DNA of 33,232 bases. Source: Streptomyces sp. HPF1205 (GTDB taxonomy: Bacteria > Actinomycetota > Actinomycetes > Streptomycetales > Streptomycetaceae). The position numbers and the translations under genes were made by a program. The stretch lies in the NCBI RefSeq assembly GCF_020400825.1, contig NZ_JAINVH010000054.1:1-33232 (forward strand). The letters run 5' to 3'. This document shows positions 14,287-22,054 of the stretch, piece after piece (position 1 is the stretch's first letter; every line of letters starts with the position of its first letter). The notes beneath the pieces were generated by a model. That model was not told where the DNA came from. It saw only the letters and a program-made list of their open reading frames with translations, and did no database searches.

Positions 14287-15291
14287 ATGCGTTCCTACCG
14301 GATCGGGCACACGGCCGCCTTGCGCGGTGTCGGCGCCGACACGCTCGGACGACGTCTCGTCGACGGCGCGGGACCGACCGCCGAAGGCGACGAGCCGGTC
14401 CGACGGATCGTCCCCGGGCCGGCGCCGGCCGCCCGCGCCGGGCGGTCGTACCCCCGCAGGACCCGCAGGACCATCCAGGCCCTCCGGACCCTCCGGACCG
14501 CGCGGGTCGCCGGCGCGGGCGCCGCGGCGCTGCTGGCCCTGAGTGCCTGCTCGTCGTCCGGCTCCGATTCCCCGCCCTCCTCCACGTCGAAAAGCTCCTC
14601 GGCCTCGGACGATTTGTCGGGGACGGTGACCGTCTTCGCCGCGGCCTCCTTGCAGGAGAGCTTCACCACCCTGGGCAAGGAGTTCGAGACGGCCCATCCG
14701 GGCACCAAGGTGACCTTCAGCTTCGGCGGCAGCGACACCCTGGCCGCGAGCATCACCGGCGGCGCCCCCGCCGACGTCTTCGCGGCCGCCAGCCCCAGGA
14801 CGATGGCGATCGTGACGGGCAAGGGGGACGCGGTCGGTACACCCGCCACCTTCGTGCGCAACCAGCTGGAGATCGCCACCCTGCCCGGCAACCCCGGCAA
14901 GGTCTCCTCGCTGAGGGACCTCACCAGGCCCGGCCTGAAAGTGGTGCTGTGCGCCAAGACGGTGCCCTGCGGCGCCGCCGCCCAGAAGGCCCTGGCCGCG
15001 AGCGACCTGAAGCTCACCCCGGTCTCCTACGAGCAGGACGTGAAGTCCGCCCTGAACAAGGTGATTCTGAACGAGGCGGACGCGGCAGTCGTCTACCGGA
15101 CCGACGTGAAGGCCGCGGGCGCCAAGGTCGAGGGCGTGCCGTTCCCCGAGTCGGCCGAAGCCGTCAACGACTATCCGATCGCCCTGCTCAAGGACGCGGG
15201 GAACGCCGCGACCGCCAAGGCGTTCATCGCGTTCGTGCGGTCCGCCGAAGGGCAGAAGGTCCTGACCGGCGCCGGGTTCCTGCGGCCGTGA
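14287..15291 (+). CDS. modA: ModA molybdate-binding lipoprotein with a MerR-like N-terminal remnant
   Basis: The substrate-binding protein of a molybdate ABC importer (334 residues). After the lipobox LSAC (Cys88) and a Ser-rich spacer comes the mature domain: GTVTVFAAASLQESFTTLGK, FGGSDTLAASITGGAPADVF, then VNDYPIALLKDA and the C-terminal FIAFVRSAEGQKVL, all typical of ModA. Unusually, about 60 cytoplasmic residues precede the signal segment. They begin SYRIGHTAALRGVGADTLG and continue to EPVRRIV, which parallels the MerR-type helix-turn-helix of the TOBE-domain regulator often found just upstream of modA in Streptomyces. No ATG or GTG lies between it and the signal peptide, so both are read as one frame. 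The stop overlaps the modB start (GTGA). Confidence 0.85.
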   Translation: MRSYRIGHTAALRGVGADTLGRRLVDGAGPTAEGDEPVRRIVPGPAPAARAGRSYPRRTRRTIQALRTLRTARVAGAGAAALLALSACSSSGSDSPPSSTSKSSSASDDLSGTVTVFAAASLQESFTTLGKEFETAHPGTKVTFSFGGSDTLAASITGGAPADVFAAASPRTMAIVTGKGDAVGTPATFVRNQLEIATLPGNPGKVSSLRDLTRPGLKVVLCAKTVPCGAAAQKALAASDLKLTPVSYEQDVKSALNKVILNEADAAVVYRTDVKAAGAKVEGVPFPESAEAVNDYPIALLKDAGNAATAKAFIAFVRSAEGQKVLTGAGFLRP

Positions 15292-16166
15292 CCAGGCAGG
15301 ACACGCCCGGCGCCGCGACCGGCCCGCTCCCTGGCGAGCCGCTGCGGCGGGGCGCCCGGTCGCAGGTGCGGCGCGCCCGGTCGCAGGTGCGGGGCGTGCC
15401 GCTGCCGCTGCTGGTGCCCGCGCTCCTCGGCCTGTCGTTCCTGCTGCTGCCGCTGATCGCGCTGCTCGTACGGACGCCGTGGCACGGCCTGTCCGCGCGG
15501 CTGACCGGCGCCGAGGTGTGGCAGGCGCTCAGGCTGTCGCTGGTCTGCGCCACGGCGGCGACCGCGGTGAGCCTCGTGCTCGGCGTCCCGCTGGCCTGGC
15601 TGCTGGCCCGCGTCGACTTCCCGGGCCGGGGGCTCGTCCGGGCCCTGGTCACGCTGCCGCTCGTCCTGCCACCGGTCGTCGGCGGCGTCGCGCTGCTGAT
15701 GGCGCTGGGCCGCAACGGAGTCGTCGGGACATGGCTGGACTCCTGGTTCGGCATCACTTTGCCGTTCACCACGGCGGGAGTGGTCGTGGCGGAGGCGTTC
15801 GTCGCGATGCCCTTCCTCGTCATCAGCGTGGAGGGCACGCTCCGCGCCGCCGACCCGCGTTACGAGGAGGCCGCGGCCACCCTGGGGGCGTCCCGCTTCA
15901 CCGCGTTCCGGCGGGTCACCCTGCCGCTCATCGCCCCCGGGATCGCGGCGGGCGCGGTCCTGGCGTGGGCCCGGGCACTCGGCGAGTTCGGCGCGACCAT
16001 CACGTTCGCCGGCAACTTCCCCGGCCGGACCCAGACCATGCCGCTGGCCGTCTACCTCGCCCTCCAGAACGACCCGGAGACGGCGATCGCCCTCAGCCTG
16101 GTCCTGCTGGCGGTGTCGATCACGGTACTGGCGGGGTTGCGCGGCCGCTGGATGACCACCTCATGA
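15288..16166 (+). CDS. modB: ModB molybdate ABC transporter permease
   Basis: The membrane channel subunit (292 residues) of the molybdate importer. A charged N-terminus is followed by about six membrane segments, beginning LLVPALLGLSFLLLPLIALL. The family signature is clear: GVPLAWLLARVDFPGR, LPLVLPPVVGGVALL, and the EAA loop EEAAATLGASRFTAFRRVTL (coupling to ModC). ARALGEFGATITFAGNFPGR near the C-terminus is the strongest ModB/CysTW-type mark. The GTG start overlaps the modA stop by four bases, so the two are translationally coupled. ModC starts seven bases after this stop. Confidence 0.92.
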   Translation: MTRQDTPGAATGPLPGEPLRRGARSQVRRARSQVRGVPLPLLVPALLGLSFLLLPLIALLVRTPWHGLSARLTGAEVWQALRLSLVCATAATAVSLVLGVPLAWLLARVDFPGRGLVRALVTLPLVLPPVVGGVALLMALGRNGVVGTWLDSWFGITLPFTTAGVVVAEAFVAMPFLVISVEGTLRAADPRYEEAAATLGASRFTAFRRVTLPLIAPGIAAGAVLAWARALGEFGATITFAGNFPGRTQTMPLAVYLALQNDPETAIALSLVLLAVSITVLAGLRGRWMTTS

Positions 16167-16173
16167 CGGCCTC

Positions 16174-17268
16174 ATGACCGGCGCCGAGAAGACCGCGGGG
16201 ACCCCCGTCGGCGCCCCCCGCCTGGGGCGGGAGGGACTGGACGCGCGGCTGGTGGTCGAGCGCGGTTCCTTCCGCCTGGACGTCGAACTGACCGCGGCGC
16301 CCGGTGAGGTGGTGGCCCTGCTCGGGCCCAACGGCGCGGGCAAGACCACCGCCCTGCGGGCTCTGGCCGGCCTCGTCCCGCTGTCCGGCGGCCACCTCCG
16401 GCTGGACGGCGCCGAGCTGGACCGTACACCGCCGGAATCCCGCCCGGTCGGGGTCGTCTTCCAGGACTACCTGCTCTTCCCGCACCTCAGCGCACTCGAC
16501 AACGTGGCCTTCGGGCCCCGCTGCCAGGGCGCCGGCAAGGCGCGGGCCCGCGCCCAGGCCGCCGATTGGCTGGAACGCATGGGCCTGGCCGAACACGCGG
16601 GCGCCAAGCCGCGCAGACTGTCCGGTGGCCAGGCCCAGCGCGTCGCCCTAGCCCGCGCCCTGGCCACCCACCCGCGGCTCCTGCTCCTGGACGAGCCGCT
16701 CGCCGCCCTCGACGCCCGCACCCGTCTCGACGTGCGCGCCGAACTGCGCCGCCACCTGGCCGACTTCGAGGCCGTCGCCGTACTGGTCACCCACGACCCG
16801 CTCGACGCCATGGTGCTGGCCGACCGCCTGGTCGTGGTGGAACACGGTGAAGTCGTCCAGGAGGGCGCCCCCGCCGACATCGCCCGCCGCCCCCGTACCG
16901 GCTACATCGCACAACTGGTCGGGCTGAACCTCTACCGCGGCACGGCCGACGGCCACACCGTCCGCCTGGACACCGGCCCCGCCATCACCACCACGGAGGT
17001 CCTCTCGGGCCCGGTCTTCGTGGCGTTCCCGCCCAGCGCCGCCACTCTCCACCGCGACCGCCCCGCCGGCTCCAGCGCCCGCAACCTCTGGCACTGCACG
17101 GTCGCCGGGATGGAGACCCTCGGCGACCGGATCCGCGCCGACCTCACCGGCGAGCTCCCCCTCGCCGCCGACCTGACCGCGGTCGCCGCCGCCGAGCTCG
17201 ATCTGCGCCCGGGCGCGGAGGTCTGGGCGACGGTCAAGGCGGCCGCGACCCACACGTACCCCGCCTGA
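16174..17268 (+). CDS. modC: ModC molybdate ABC transporter ATP-binding protein
   Basis: The ATPase of the molybdate importer (364 residues). It has Walker A GPNGAGKTT (51-59), the Q-loop VFQDYLLFPHL (Q97), signature LSGGQ (149-153), Walker B LLLLDEP and D-loop AALD, and the switch histidine in LVTHDPLDAM. The C-terminal 110 residues carry a TOBE domain (LYRGTADGHTVRLDTG and NLWHCTVAGMETLGDRIRAD onward), which binds molybdate and sets ModC apart from generic importer ATPases. The gene follows modB by seven bases and closes the operon. Expression should follow molybdate supply; the only candidate regulator is the HTH remnant fused to ModA. Confidence 0.93.
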   Translation: MTGAEKTAGTPVGAPRLGREGLDARLVVERGSFRLDVELTAAPGEVVALLGPNGAGKTTALRALAGLVPLSGGHLRLDGAELDRTPPESRPVGVVFQDYLLFPHLSALDNVAFGPRCQGAGKARARAQAADWLERMGLAEHAGAKPRRLSGGQAQRVALARALATHPRLLLLDEPLAALDARTRLDVRAELRRHLADFEAVAVLVTHDPLDAMVLADRLVVVEHGEVVQEGAPADIARRPRTGYIAQLVGLNLYRGTADGHTVRLDTGPAITTTEVLSGPVFVAFPPSAATLHRDRPAGSSARNLWHCTVAGMETLGDRIRADLTGELPLAADLTAVAAAELDLRPGAEVWATVKAAATHTYPA

Positions 17269-17290
17269 GGACACGCGCCGGAGCGGGCGC

Positions 17291-17341
17291 CGACGTCACC
17301 GTGCGTGCGGGGCGGCACTCCGACGTCACCGTGCGTGCGGG
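17291..17341. repeat. 21-bp direct repeat, 30-bp period
   Basis: The same 21 bases (CGACGTCACCGTGCGTGCGG plus G) occur at 17291-17311 and 17321-17341, and the following GCGGCAC is also shared. They lie between the 3' ends of modC and the VOC gene. Each copy contains GACGTC. No strong terminator hairpin is visible here. Confidence 0.85.
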
Positions 17342-17391
17342 CGGCACACGCCGAACCCGCCCCGGGCGGGGCACGGCGCCCCGGGACGGCG

Positions 17392-17760
17392 TCACCGGGC
17401 CGGGATCGGCTGGGTGAGGTTCACCGGGTTGCCGTCGGGGTCCAGGATGTGGGCGACGCGCTGTCCCCACGGCATGTCCTTGGGGCCGCCGCTGACCGAG
17501 CCGCCCAGCTCCTCCACGCGGCCGAGCGTCTCGTCGACGTCGTCGACAGCGATGCTGAGAAGGATCCGCGGTGCCGCCACGGTCCCCGTATCCTCCTTGG
17601 CCACCAGCCCGAGGTCGGTGTCGCCGATCCGCAGGCCGAGGTAGAAGACCGGGCCTTTCGCCGGCACCCGGAAGATCTCCTCGGCGCCGAACAACGTGGT
17701 GTAGAAGCCGAGCAGAACGTCGTGGTCGGCAGTGATGATCACCGGCTGGATCGTGGACAT
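17392..17760 (-). CDS. VOC-superfamily (glyoxalase-like) protein
   Basis: A 122-residue single-domain protein of the vicinal-oxygen-chelate superfamily. It shows two beta-alpha-beta-beta-beta halves: QPVIITADHDVLLGFYTTLF with YLGLRIGDTDLGLV, then LLSIAVDDVDETLGRVEELG with GQRVAHILDPDGNPVNLTQP. The end motif DPDGNPVNL is typical. Such proteins include glyoxalases, dioxygenases and bleomycin/fosfomycin-type resistance proteins. The catalytic metal ligands are not obviously complete (a Q in IQPVII stands near the usual first ligand), so the activity cannot be named. CAGGAG lies four bases before ATG 17760. It stands alone, convergent with modC. Confidence 0.85.
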   Translation of the reverse strand: MSTIQPVIITADHDVLLGFYTTLFGAEEIFRVPAKGPVFYLGLRIGDTDLGLVAKEDTGTVAAPRILLSIAVDDVDETLGRVEELGGSVSGGPKDMPWGQRVAHILDPDGNPVNLTQPIPAR

Positions 17761-17892
17761 GGCACTCCTGTCGAGAACGGTCGCGTCGCGTCGCCGGGTA
17801 GACCGTTCGGGGACGGTGAACTCATCGGCGGGACCGCCCGCCGCCTCGCGGCGCGACTGCCCTGATCCGGCTCGTCCGGGAGTGCGGCGGAC

Positions 17893-17916
17893 GAGCGGAG
17901 GAGCGGAGGAGCGGAG
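17893..17916. repeat. 8-bp tandem repeat (GAGCGGAG)3
   Basis: Three exact copies of GAGCGGAG in the 261-bp gap between the VOC and FAS1 genes. No function is evident. Confidence 0.8.
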
Positions 17917-18021
17917 CAGCCGCAGGGGCTGAAGGGGCGGAAGGGGCCGCAGGGCCGGGAACGGGCCTCCGCTCCGGTCCGGAAGATCCGTCCCGTCACG
18001 AAGGCCCGATCCGTCGGCGAC

Positions 18022-18630
18022 TCAGCCCGGCGGCATCAGGACGGTGTCGACGAGGTACACGGTGGCGTTCGCGGTCTTGATGTCGCCGCAGACGATGTTC
18101 GCGGTGTTGTTGACCTTGAAGGTCGTGCCCGAACCGGAGGTCGTGAGCTTGGAGCCCTCGAGCGTGGTGAACGAGCCGTTGGGCAGTTCCGCCTTCGTCA
18201 CCGGCTGATTCACCACGTGGTACAGCAGCGCCTTCTTCAGCTGCGTCGGATTGTTCTTCAGATTGGTCCGTTCGGACGACGACAGCTTCTGCCAGGCGGC
18301 GTTCGTGGGTGCGAACAACGTGATGTTGTTCGAGCTGTCGAGCGTGTTGGCCAGCTTGGCGCTGTTGACGTAGCTGACCAGGGTGCTCAGCTGGGCGTTC
18401 CCCGTCGCCGCGGCCACGACCTTCTGCTTGGCCATCACGGCGGCACTGCCCGCCCCGGTCTTCGGCAGTGAGGAGCAGCCGGGCCCGAACGGGCCCGTCG
18501 AGGTCGAGGGACTGGGTGAGGGCGAACTGGTCTGCGCGTGAGCGGCGGGCGCGAGCCCTCCCGCGGTCAGCGGGATGGCGACGGCCGCCGCGGCCAATGC
18601 CGTGGTGAAGCCAGTACGTGACATCGTCAT
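18022..18630 (-). CDS. Secreted fasciclin (FAS1) domain protein
   Basis: A 202-residue exported protein with one FAS1 domain, an adhesion or protein-interaction module. A signal peptide (TTALAAAAVAIPLTAGGLAP, cleavage likely after AAHA) is followed by a Ser/Pro-rich spacer and the domain from about residue 70. FAS1 marks are STLVSYVNSAKLANTL, NITLFAPTNAAWQKL, the YH motif LLYHVV and the final VYLVDTVLMPPG. Two cysteines (GPGCSSL and NIVCGDIK) may form a disulphide. Proteins of this type in actinobacteria resemble mycobacterial MPT70/MPT83. GGAGG lies nine bases before ATG 18630; ATG 18624 is a possible alternative. It is transcribed alone and away from the esterase gene. Confidence 0.9.
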   Translation of the reverse strand: MTMSRTGFTTALAAAAVAIPLTAGGLAPAAHAQTSSPSPSPSTSTGPFGPGCSSLPKTGAGSAAVMAKQKVVAAATGNAQLSTLVSYVNSAKLANTLDSSNNITLFAPTNAAWQKLSSSERTNLKNNPTQLKKALLYHVVNQPVTKAELPNGSFTTLEGSKLTTSGSGTTFKVNNTANIVCGDIKTANATVYLVDTVLMPPG

Positions 18631-18931
18631 GGGATCGAACCTCCAGGAGCAGGCAGAGGCCGCGGCGAATGGCTCGTCGCCTGAGGGCCGTACCCCCCGT
18701 ACGCCTCCGGCCTGCGGGAAAGCGACGTGGTTCGGTTTCTGTCCCCCGGGATTCCGTCCCCCAGATCAAGGTAGCCGCGGTGGCGGTCACGCGCATTACG
18801 ACCTGGTCGCTCCCGGGAAGCCGGGAGGACATCCCATGGCTTCTTGACAGGTCGCGGTCACTGAGGCAGCGTCATTGTCTCCGAACTCGTCCGGGCCGGA
18901 GCGTGGCAGCGCCGGAAGCGTGATCGCTGAA

Positions 18932-18945
18932 TGTTAGCGCTCACA
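18932..18945. promoter_or_regulatory. LacI-family operator-like palindrome
   Basis: TGTTAGCGCTCACA is nearly symmetric around the central CG and matches the LacI/GalR-type consensus (TGTnAGCGCTnACA). In actinobacteria such sites precede genes for secreted polysaccharide-degrading enzymes. The first gene downstream in the right direction is the secreted esterase, about 390 bp away. The spacing is unusually long. Confidence 0.5.
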
Positions 18946-18985
18946 TCCCACCGGTGGGCCACTACGAGCAGGGGGACGTCACAAC

Positions 18986-19204
18986 ATGAGGGTTCCGCAC
19001 CTGCGCCGAGGCACGTCCACGGGCGCGTGCCACGCCTGGACCGCGGCAGTTCGGATCCGCAGCGGCGGGACCAGCCGGACGTTCCGGCGCGTACCCACGT
19101 CCCGCGGCTGCGGCGGATTCCGGATCGAGGACTCGGTCCGGCTGCTCGACCAGTGGTCCCGCAAGAACGCTCCTGGTACCCGCCAGGACGCCGAACCCCG
19201 GTAA
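18986..19204 (+). pseudogene. Possible remnant frame after the operator
   Basis: A 72-codon frame (MRVPHLRRGTSTGACHAWTA onward) starts 40 bp after the operator with AGGGGGA ten bases before ATG. The product is arginine-rich, has no signal peptide and no family I recognise. The start region looks real, whereas the body does not. It could be the 5' stub of a deleted secreted-enzyme gene, or chance. Confidence 0.2.
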
Positions 19205-19335
19205 TCGACCTGTCTCGCGACCGTCCCATCGAAGCGCATCGCCATCAGTGCACCACGACGTGAACCCGCCGCCGGGTCCGAGGGGATACCAGCTCACCGC
19301 CAGCGCCAACGACAGCCCGTGGAGGAAGAGATCCC

Positions 19336-20982
19336 ATGCTGCGATCCTGGTATTTGAAGTTCCGACTGCTCGGCCTGCTCGGCGTACTCCTGGCGGTCGG
19401 TGCCGCGTTCGGGCTCGGTCTGCCCGCCGCGCCCCGGGCCGCCGCCGCCTCGCTGACCCAGATCACGAACTTCGGCACGAACCCGACGAACCTGCAGATG
19501 TACCTGTACGTGCCGAACAACGTCAAGGCCAACCCGCCGATCCTGCTGGCGCTGCACGGGTGCCAGGGCTCCGGGCCCTACCTGTACTCCAGCACCGACT
19601 TCGGAAAGCTGGCCGACCAGTACGGGTTCATCGTCATCTACCCCTCGTCCAACCCGTCCGGCAGTTGCTGGGACGTCTCGTCCGACCAGGCGCTGACGCG
19701 GGGCGGCGGCAGTGACCCGGTCGGGCTGATGTCGATGATCACGTACACCGAGCAGCACTACGGCGGGAACCCCAACTCCGTGTACGTCACCGGCGAGTCG
19801 TCCGGCGGCATGATGACCAACGTCATGCTCGCGGACTACCCGGACGTGTTCAAGGCGGGCGCCGCGTTCATGGGTGTGCCGTACCACTGCTTCTACACGG
19901 GCACCGTGAAGGGCTGGAACGGGGCGTGCGCCGGGGGTCAGGTCTCCATGACGGCGCAAGCATGGGGCGACCTGGTGCGCAATGACGCCGACCCCGGCTA
20001 CAACGGGCCGCGCCCGCGCGTGCAGTTGTGGCACGGCACCGCCGACACCACCCTGAACTACAACAACCTCGCCGAAGAGACCAAGCAGTGGACGAACGTG
20101 CTCGGTGTCAGCCAGACCCCGTCGTCGACTGACACCCCGGTGACCAACTGGAACCGTTCCCGGTACAACAACAGCTCCGGCAGCACGCAGGTCGAGGCGT
20201 ACAGCATCGTCGGCGCCGGGCACCAACTGCCCATCCAGGGAACGCAGATGGCCTACTACGCCATTCACTTCATGGGGCTGGACGGCAGCGGCTCCACCAG
20301 CGGCAACACGGTCACGGTCACCAACCCCGGCAGCCAGACCGCCACGTCCGGCACCGCGATCAACCCGCTGCAGATCAACGCCACCGACTCGGCGGCCGGA
20401 CAGACCCTGACCTACAGCGCCACCGGCCTGCCCCCCGGTCTGTCGATCTCCGCCGGCGGCCTGATCTCCGGCACTCCCAGCAGCGGCGGCACGTTCACCA
20501 CCGTCGTGAGCGCCACCGACACCACCGGCGCCGCCGGCAGCACCAGCTTCTCCTGGACCGTCAGCGGCACCGGGACCGGTACCGGCAGCACGGGGCCGCT
20601 GCACGCGGTGGGCGCGGGCAAGTGCCTCGACGACCCGAACTCCACCACGACGCCGGGCACCCAGCAGCAGATCCACAGCTGCACCGGCGGGGCCAACCAG
20701 ACCTGGACGCACAACTCGTCGAACGAGCTGACGGTCACAGTCGCGGGCACCACCCTCTGCCTGGACGCCAACGCCAAGGGCACCACCAACGGCACCAAGG
20801 CGATCGTCTGGACCTGCAACGGCCAGACCAACCAGCAGTGGAACGTCAACGCCAACGGCACGATCACCGGCGTCCAGTCCGGCCTGTGCCTGGACGTGAC
20901 CGGAGCCTCCACCGCCGACGGCGCCCTGGTCGAACTCTGGTCGTGCAACGGCGGCAGCAACCAGCAGTGGACCCTCGGATAG
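19336..20982 (+). CDS. Secreted PHB-depolymerase-like/CE1 esterase with Ig-like and ricin-lectin modules
   Basis: A 548-residue secreted carbohydrate-active esterase, most likely an acetylxylan or feruloyl esterase; a polyhydroxybutyrate depolymerase is possible. Signal peptide 1-38 (cleavage near RAAAA). The alpha/beta-hydrolase has the oxyanion LHGCQGSG (73-80), nucleophile Ser155 in GESSGG, Asp237 in WHGTADTT and His296 in GAGHQLP. Residues about 315-415 form a putative-Ig (He_PIG) domain (LPPGLSISAGGLISGTPSSG). Residues about 425-548 are a ricin-type beta-trefoil lectin with three repeats (GKCLDDPNS, TLCLDANAKG, GLCLDVTGAS) and QQW motifs. Such modules anchor the enzyme to polysaccharide. 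GGAGGAAGAG lies just before ATG 19336. A LacI-type site upstream suggests sugar-controlled expression. Confidence 0.9.
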   Translation: MLRSWYLKFRLLGLLGVLLAVGAAFGLGLPAAPRAAAASLTQITNFGTNPTNLQMYLYVPNNVKANPPILLALHGCQGSGPYLYSSTDFGKLADQYGFIVIYPSSNPSGSCWDVSSDQALTRGGGSDPVGLMSMITYTEQHYGGNPNSVYVTGESSGGMMTNVMLADYPDVFKAGAAFMGVPYHCFYTGTVKGWNGACAGGQVSMTAQAWGDLVRNDADPGYNGPRPRVQLWHGTADTTLNYNNLAEETKQWTNVLGVSQTPSSTDTPVTNWNRSRYNNSSGSTQVEAYSIVGAGHQLPIQGTQMAYYAIHFMGLDGSGSTSGNTVTVTNPGSQTATSGTAINPLQINATDSAAGQTLTYSATGLPPGLSISAGGLISGTPSSGGTFTTVVSATDTTGAAGSTSFSWTVSGTGTGTGSTGPLHAVGAGKCLDDPNSTTTPGTQQQIHSCTGGANQTWTHNSSNELTVTVAGTTLCLDANAKGTTNGTKAIVWTCNGQTNQQWNVNANGTITGVQSGLCLDVTGASTADGALVELWSCNGGSNQQWTLG

Positions 20983-20995
20983 CCACTCGCGCAAA

Positions 20996-21027
20996 GGCGG
21001 CGGGGCGCGCTGCGCGGCCCCGCCGCC
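20996..21027. terminator. Bidirectional terminator
   Basis: GGCGGCGGGGC (20996-21006) pairs perfectly with GCCCCGCCGCC (21017-21027) around GCGCTGCGCG. It lies between the convergent esterase and MEDS-HATPase genes and could stop transcription from both sides. Confidence 0.75.
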
Positions 21028-21088
21028 CCGAGGGTGAGGCGGCCGACGCGGGGTCCGGCGGTGGGCCAGCCGGGCCGGGCGGCGGGGG

Positions 21089-22054
21089 TTACCGGGGGAG
21101 GTCGGTGTGGAGGCGGACGGTGGTTCCCTTCTCCGGGGTGGAGCGGATCTCGACCAGGTCGCAGAGCTGGTGGACGAGCCACAGGCCGCGTCCGCCGGAC
21201 TGCGCGGGGTCCGGTCGGGTGCGGCCGGCCAGGGGGTCGGTGATGTGGCCGGTGTCGTGGAACTCGCACACCAGCCGGTTGTCCTCGTGCCAGGTGCGCA
21301 GCATGCCCTGGCCGCCGCCGTGCCTGATGCTGTTGGTGGCCACCTCGGTGGCGGCCAGGCGCAGCTCGCGCAGGCGCGCCCCGGCCAGGCCGTGCTGCTC
21401 GGCGCGCACGGTGATCTTGTCGCGGAGGGCCGCCAGGTCACCACTGGCGTAGGCGTACTCCTCGTACGGCTCGCAGGGGTCGGTGAGCGCGGTGAAGGCG
21501 TACGGCGCCTTCGGGTCGTAGTCCGGGCAGGGGACGGTCCGGCCCTCCTCGCGCATCTCGGGGTGGCAGCGGGCCATCTTCTGCAGCGCGGCCCGGTCGT
21601 GGGCGATGTCGTACGGACACAGCAGCCACCAGGCCGGGCCCTGGGCGAATGCCTTGTTGAGCAGCCACTCGTGGTAGTGCAGTTCCTCGGCCTCGGCGCG
21701 GCTGCGGACGGTCTCCCAGGGCGATTCCCCGATCCCGCGGACCGGCTGCCCCTTCGCGGCGTGCTCCTTGATCCATTCCTGCCAGGCCCCGATGTGCCGG
21801 CCCGGGTGGTGGGCCACCGCGCTGGTGTCGACGTACCGCACGGCCTCGTCGTCGCGGATCCGGGAGCGCAGCAGGGACGCCTTGTCCTGCGGGACGGCGA
21901 CGACGACGGCCTCGCCCCCGTCGAGGGCGTCCTGGATGAAGCTCATCGCGCCCTGTACGAACTCGTCCCTGCCCCGGTAGGGGTACAGCTCGTGCCGGTA
22001 CCCCGTGCCCGGCGGGGCCGAGGCGGAAGGCGGGGAGGGCGGGGAAGAGGTCAC
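21089..22054 (-). CDS. MEDS-domain anti-sigma factor/histidine-kinase-like ATPase
   Basis: A 321-residue cytoplasmic regulator. Residues about 18-190 form a MEDS domain (first described in the DcmR regulator of methylotrophs, thought to sense small molecules): YRHELYPYRGRDEFVQGAMS, VVVAVPQDKASLLRSRIRDD and WWLLCPYD. Residues about 205-321 are an RsbW-like HATPase: N-box LRLAATEVATNSIRHGGG (E237, N241), G1 FHDTGH (D267), G2 SGGRGLWLVHQ. There is no phospho-acceptor histidine domain, so it should act as an anti-sigma factor and Ser/Thr kinase rather than a two-component kinase. ATG 22054 overlaps the stop of the upstream MEDS-STAS gene by four bases, so the two are coupled. Confidence 0.87.
   Translation of the reverse strand: MTSSPPSPPSASAPPGTGYRHELYPYRGRDEFVQGAMSFIQDALDGGEAVVVAVPQDKASLLRSRIRDDEAVRYVDTSAVAHHPGRHIGAWQEWIKEHAAKGQPVRGIGESPWETVRSRAEAEELHYHEWLLNKAFAQGPAWWLLCPYDIAHDRAALQKMARCHPEMREEGRTVPCPDYDPKAPYAFTALTDPCEPYEEYAYASGDLAALRDKITVRAEQHGLAGARLRELRLAATEVATNSIRHGGGQGMLRTWHEDNRLVCEFHDTGHITDPLAGRTRPDPAQSGGRGLWLVHQLCDLVEIRSTPEKGTTVRLHTDLPR

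Larger units (their letters stand above)
18631..19335. other. Long divergent intergenic region
   Basis: About 700 bp between the FAS1 gene (minus) and the esterase gene (plus). It holds a LacI-type operator-like palindrome (18932-18945), a possible orphan start (ATG 18986) and a leader just before the esterase. Longer frames on the minus strand (for example 18962-19309) lack motifs. The region between about 19000 and 19260 may be the remnant of a deleted gene that once followed the operator. Confidence 0.45.
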
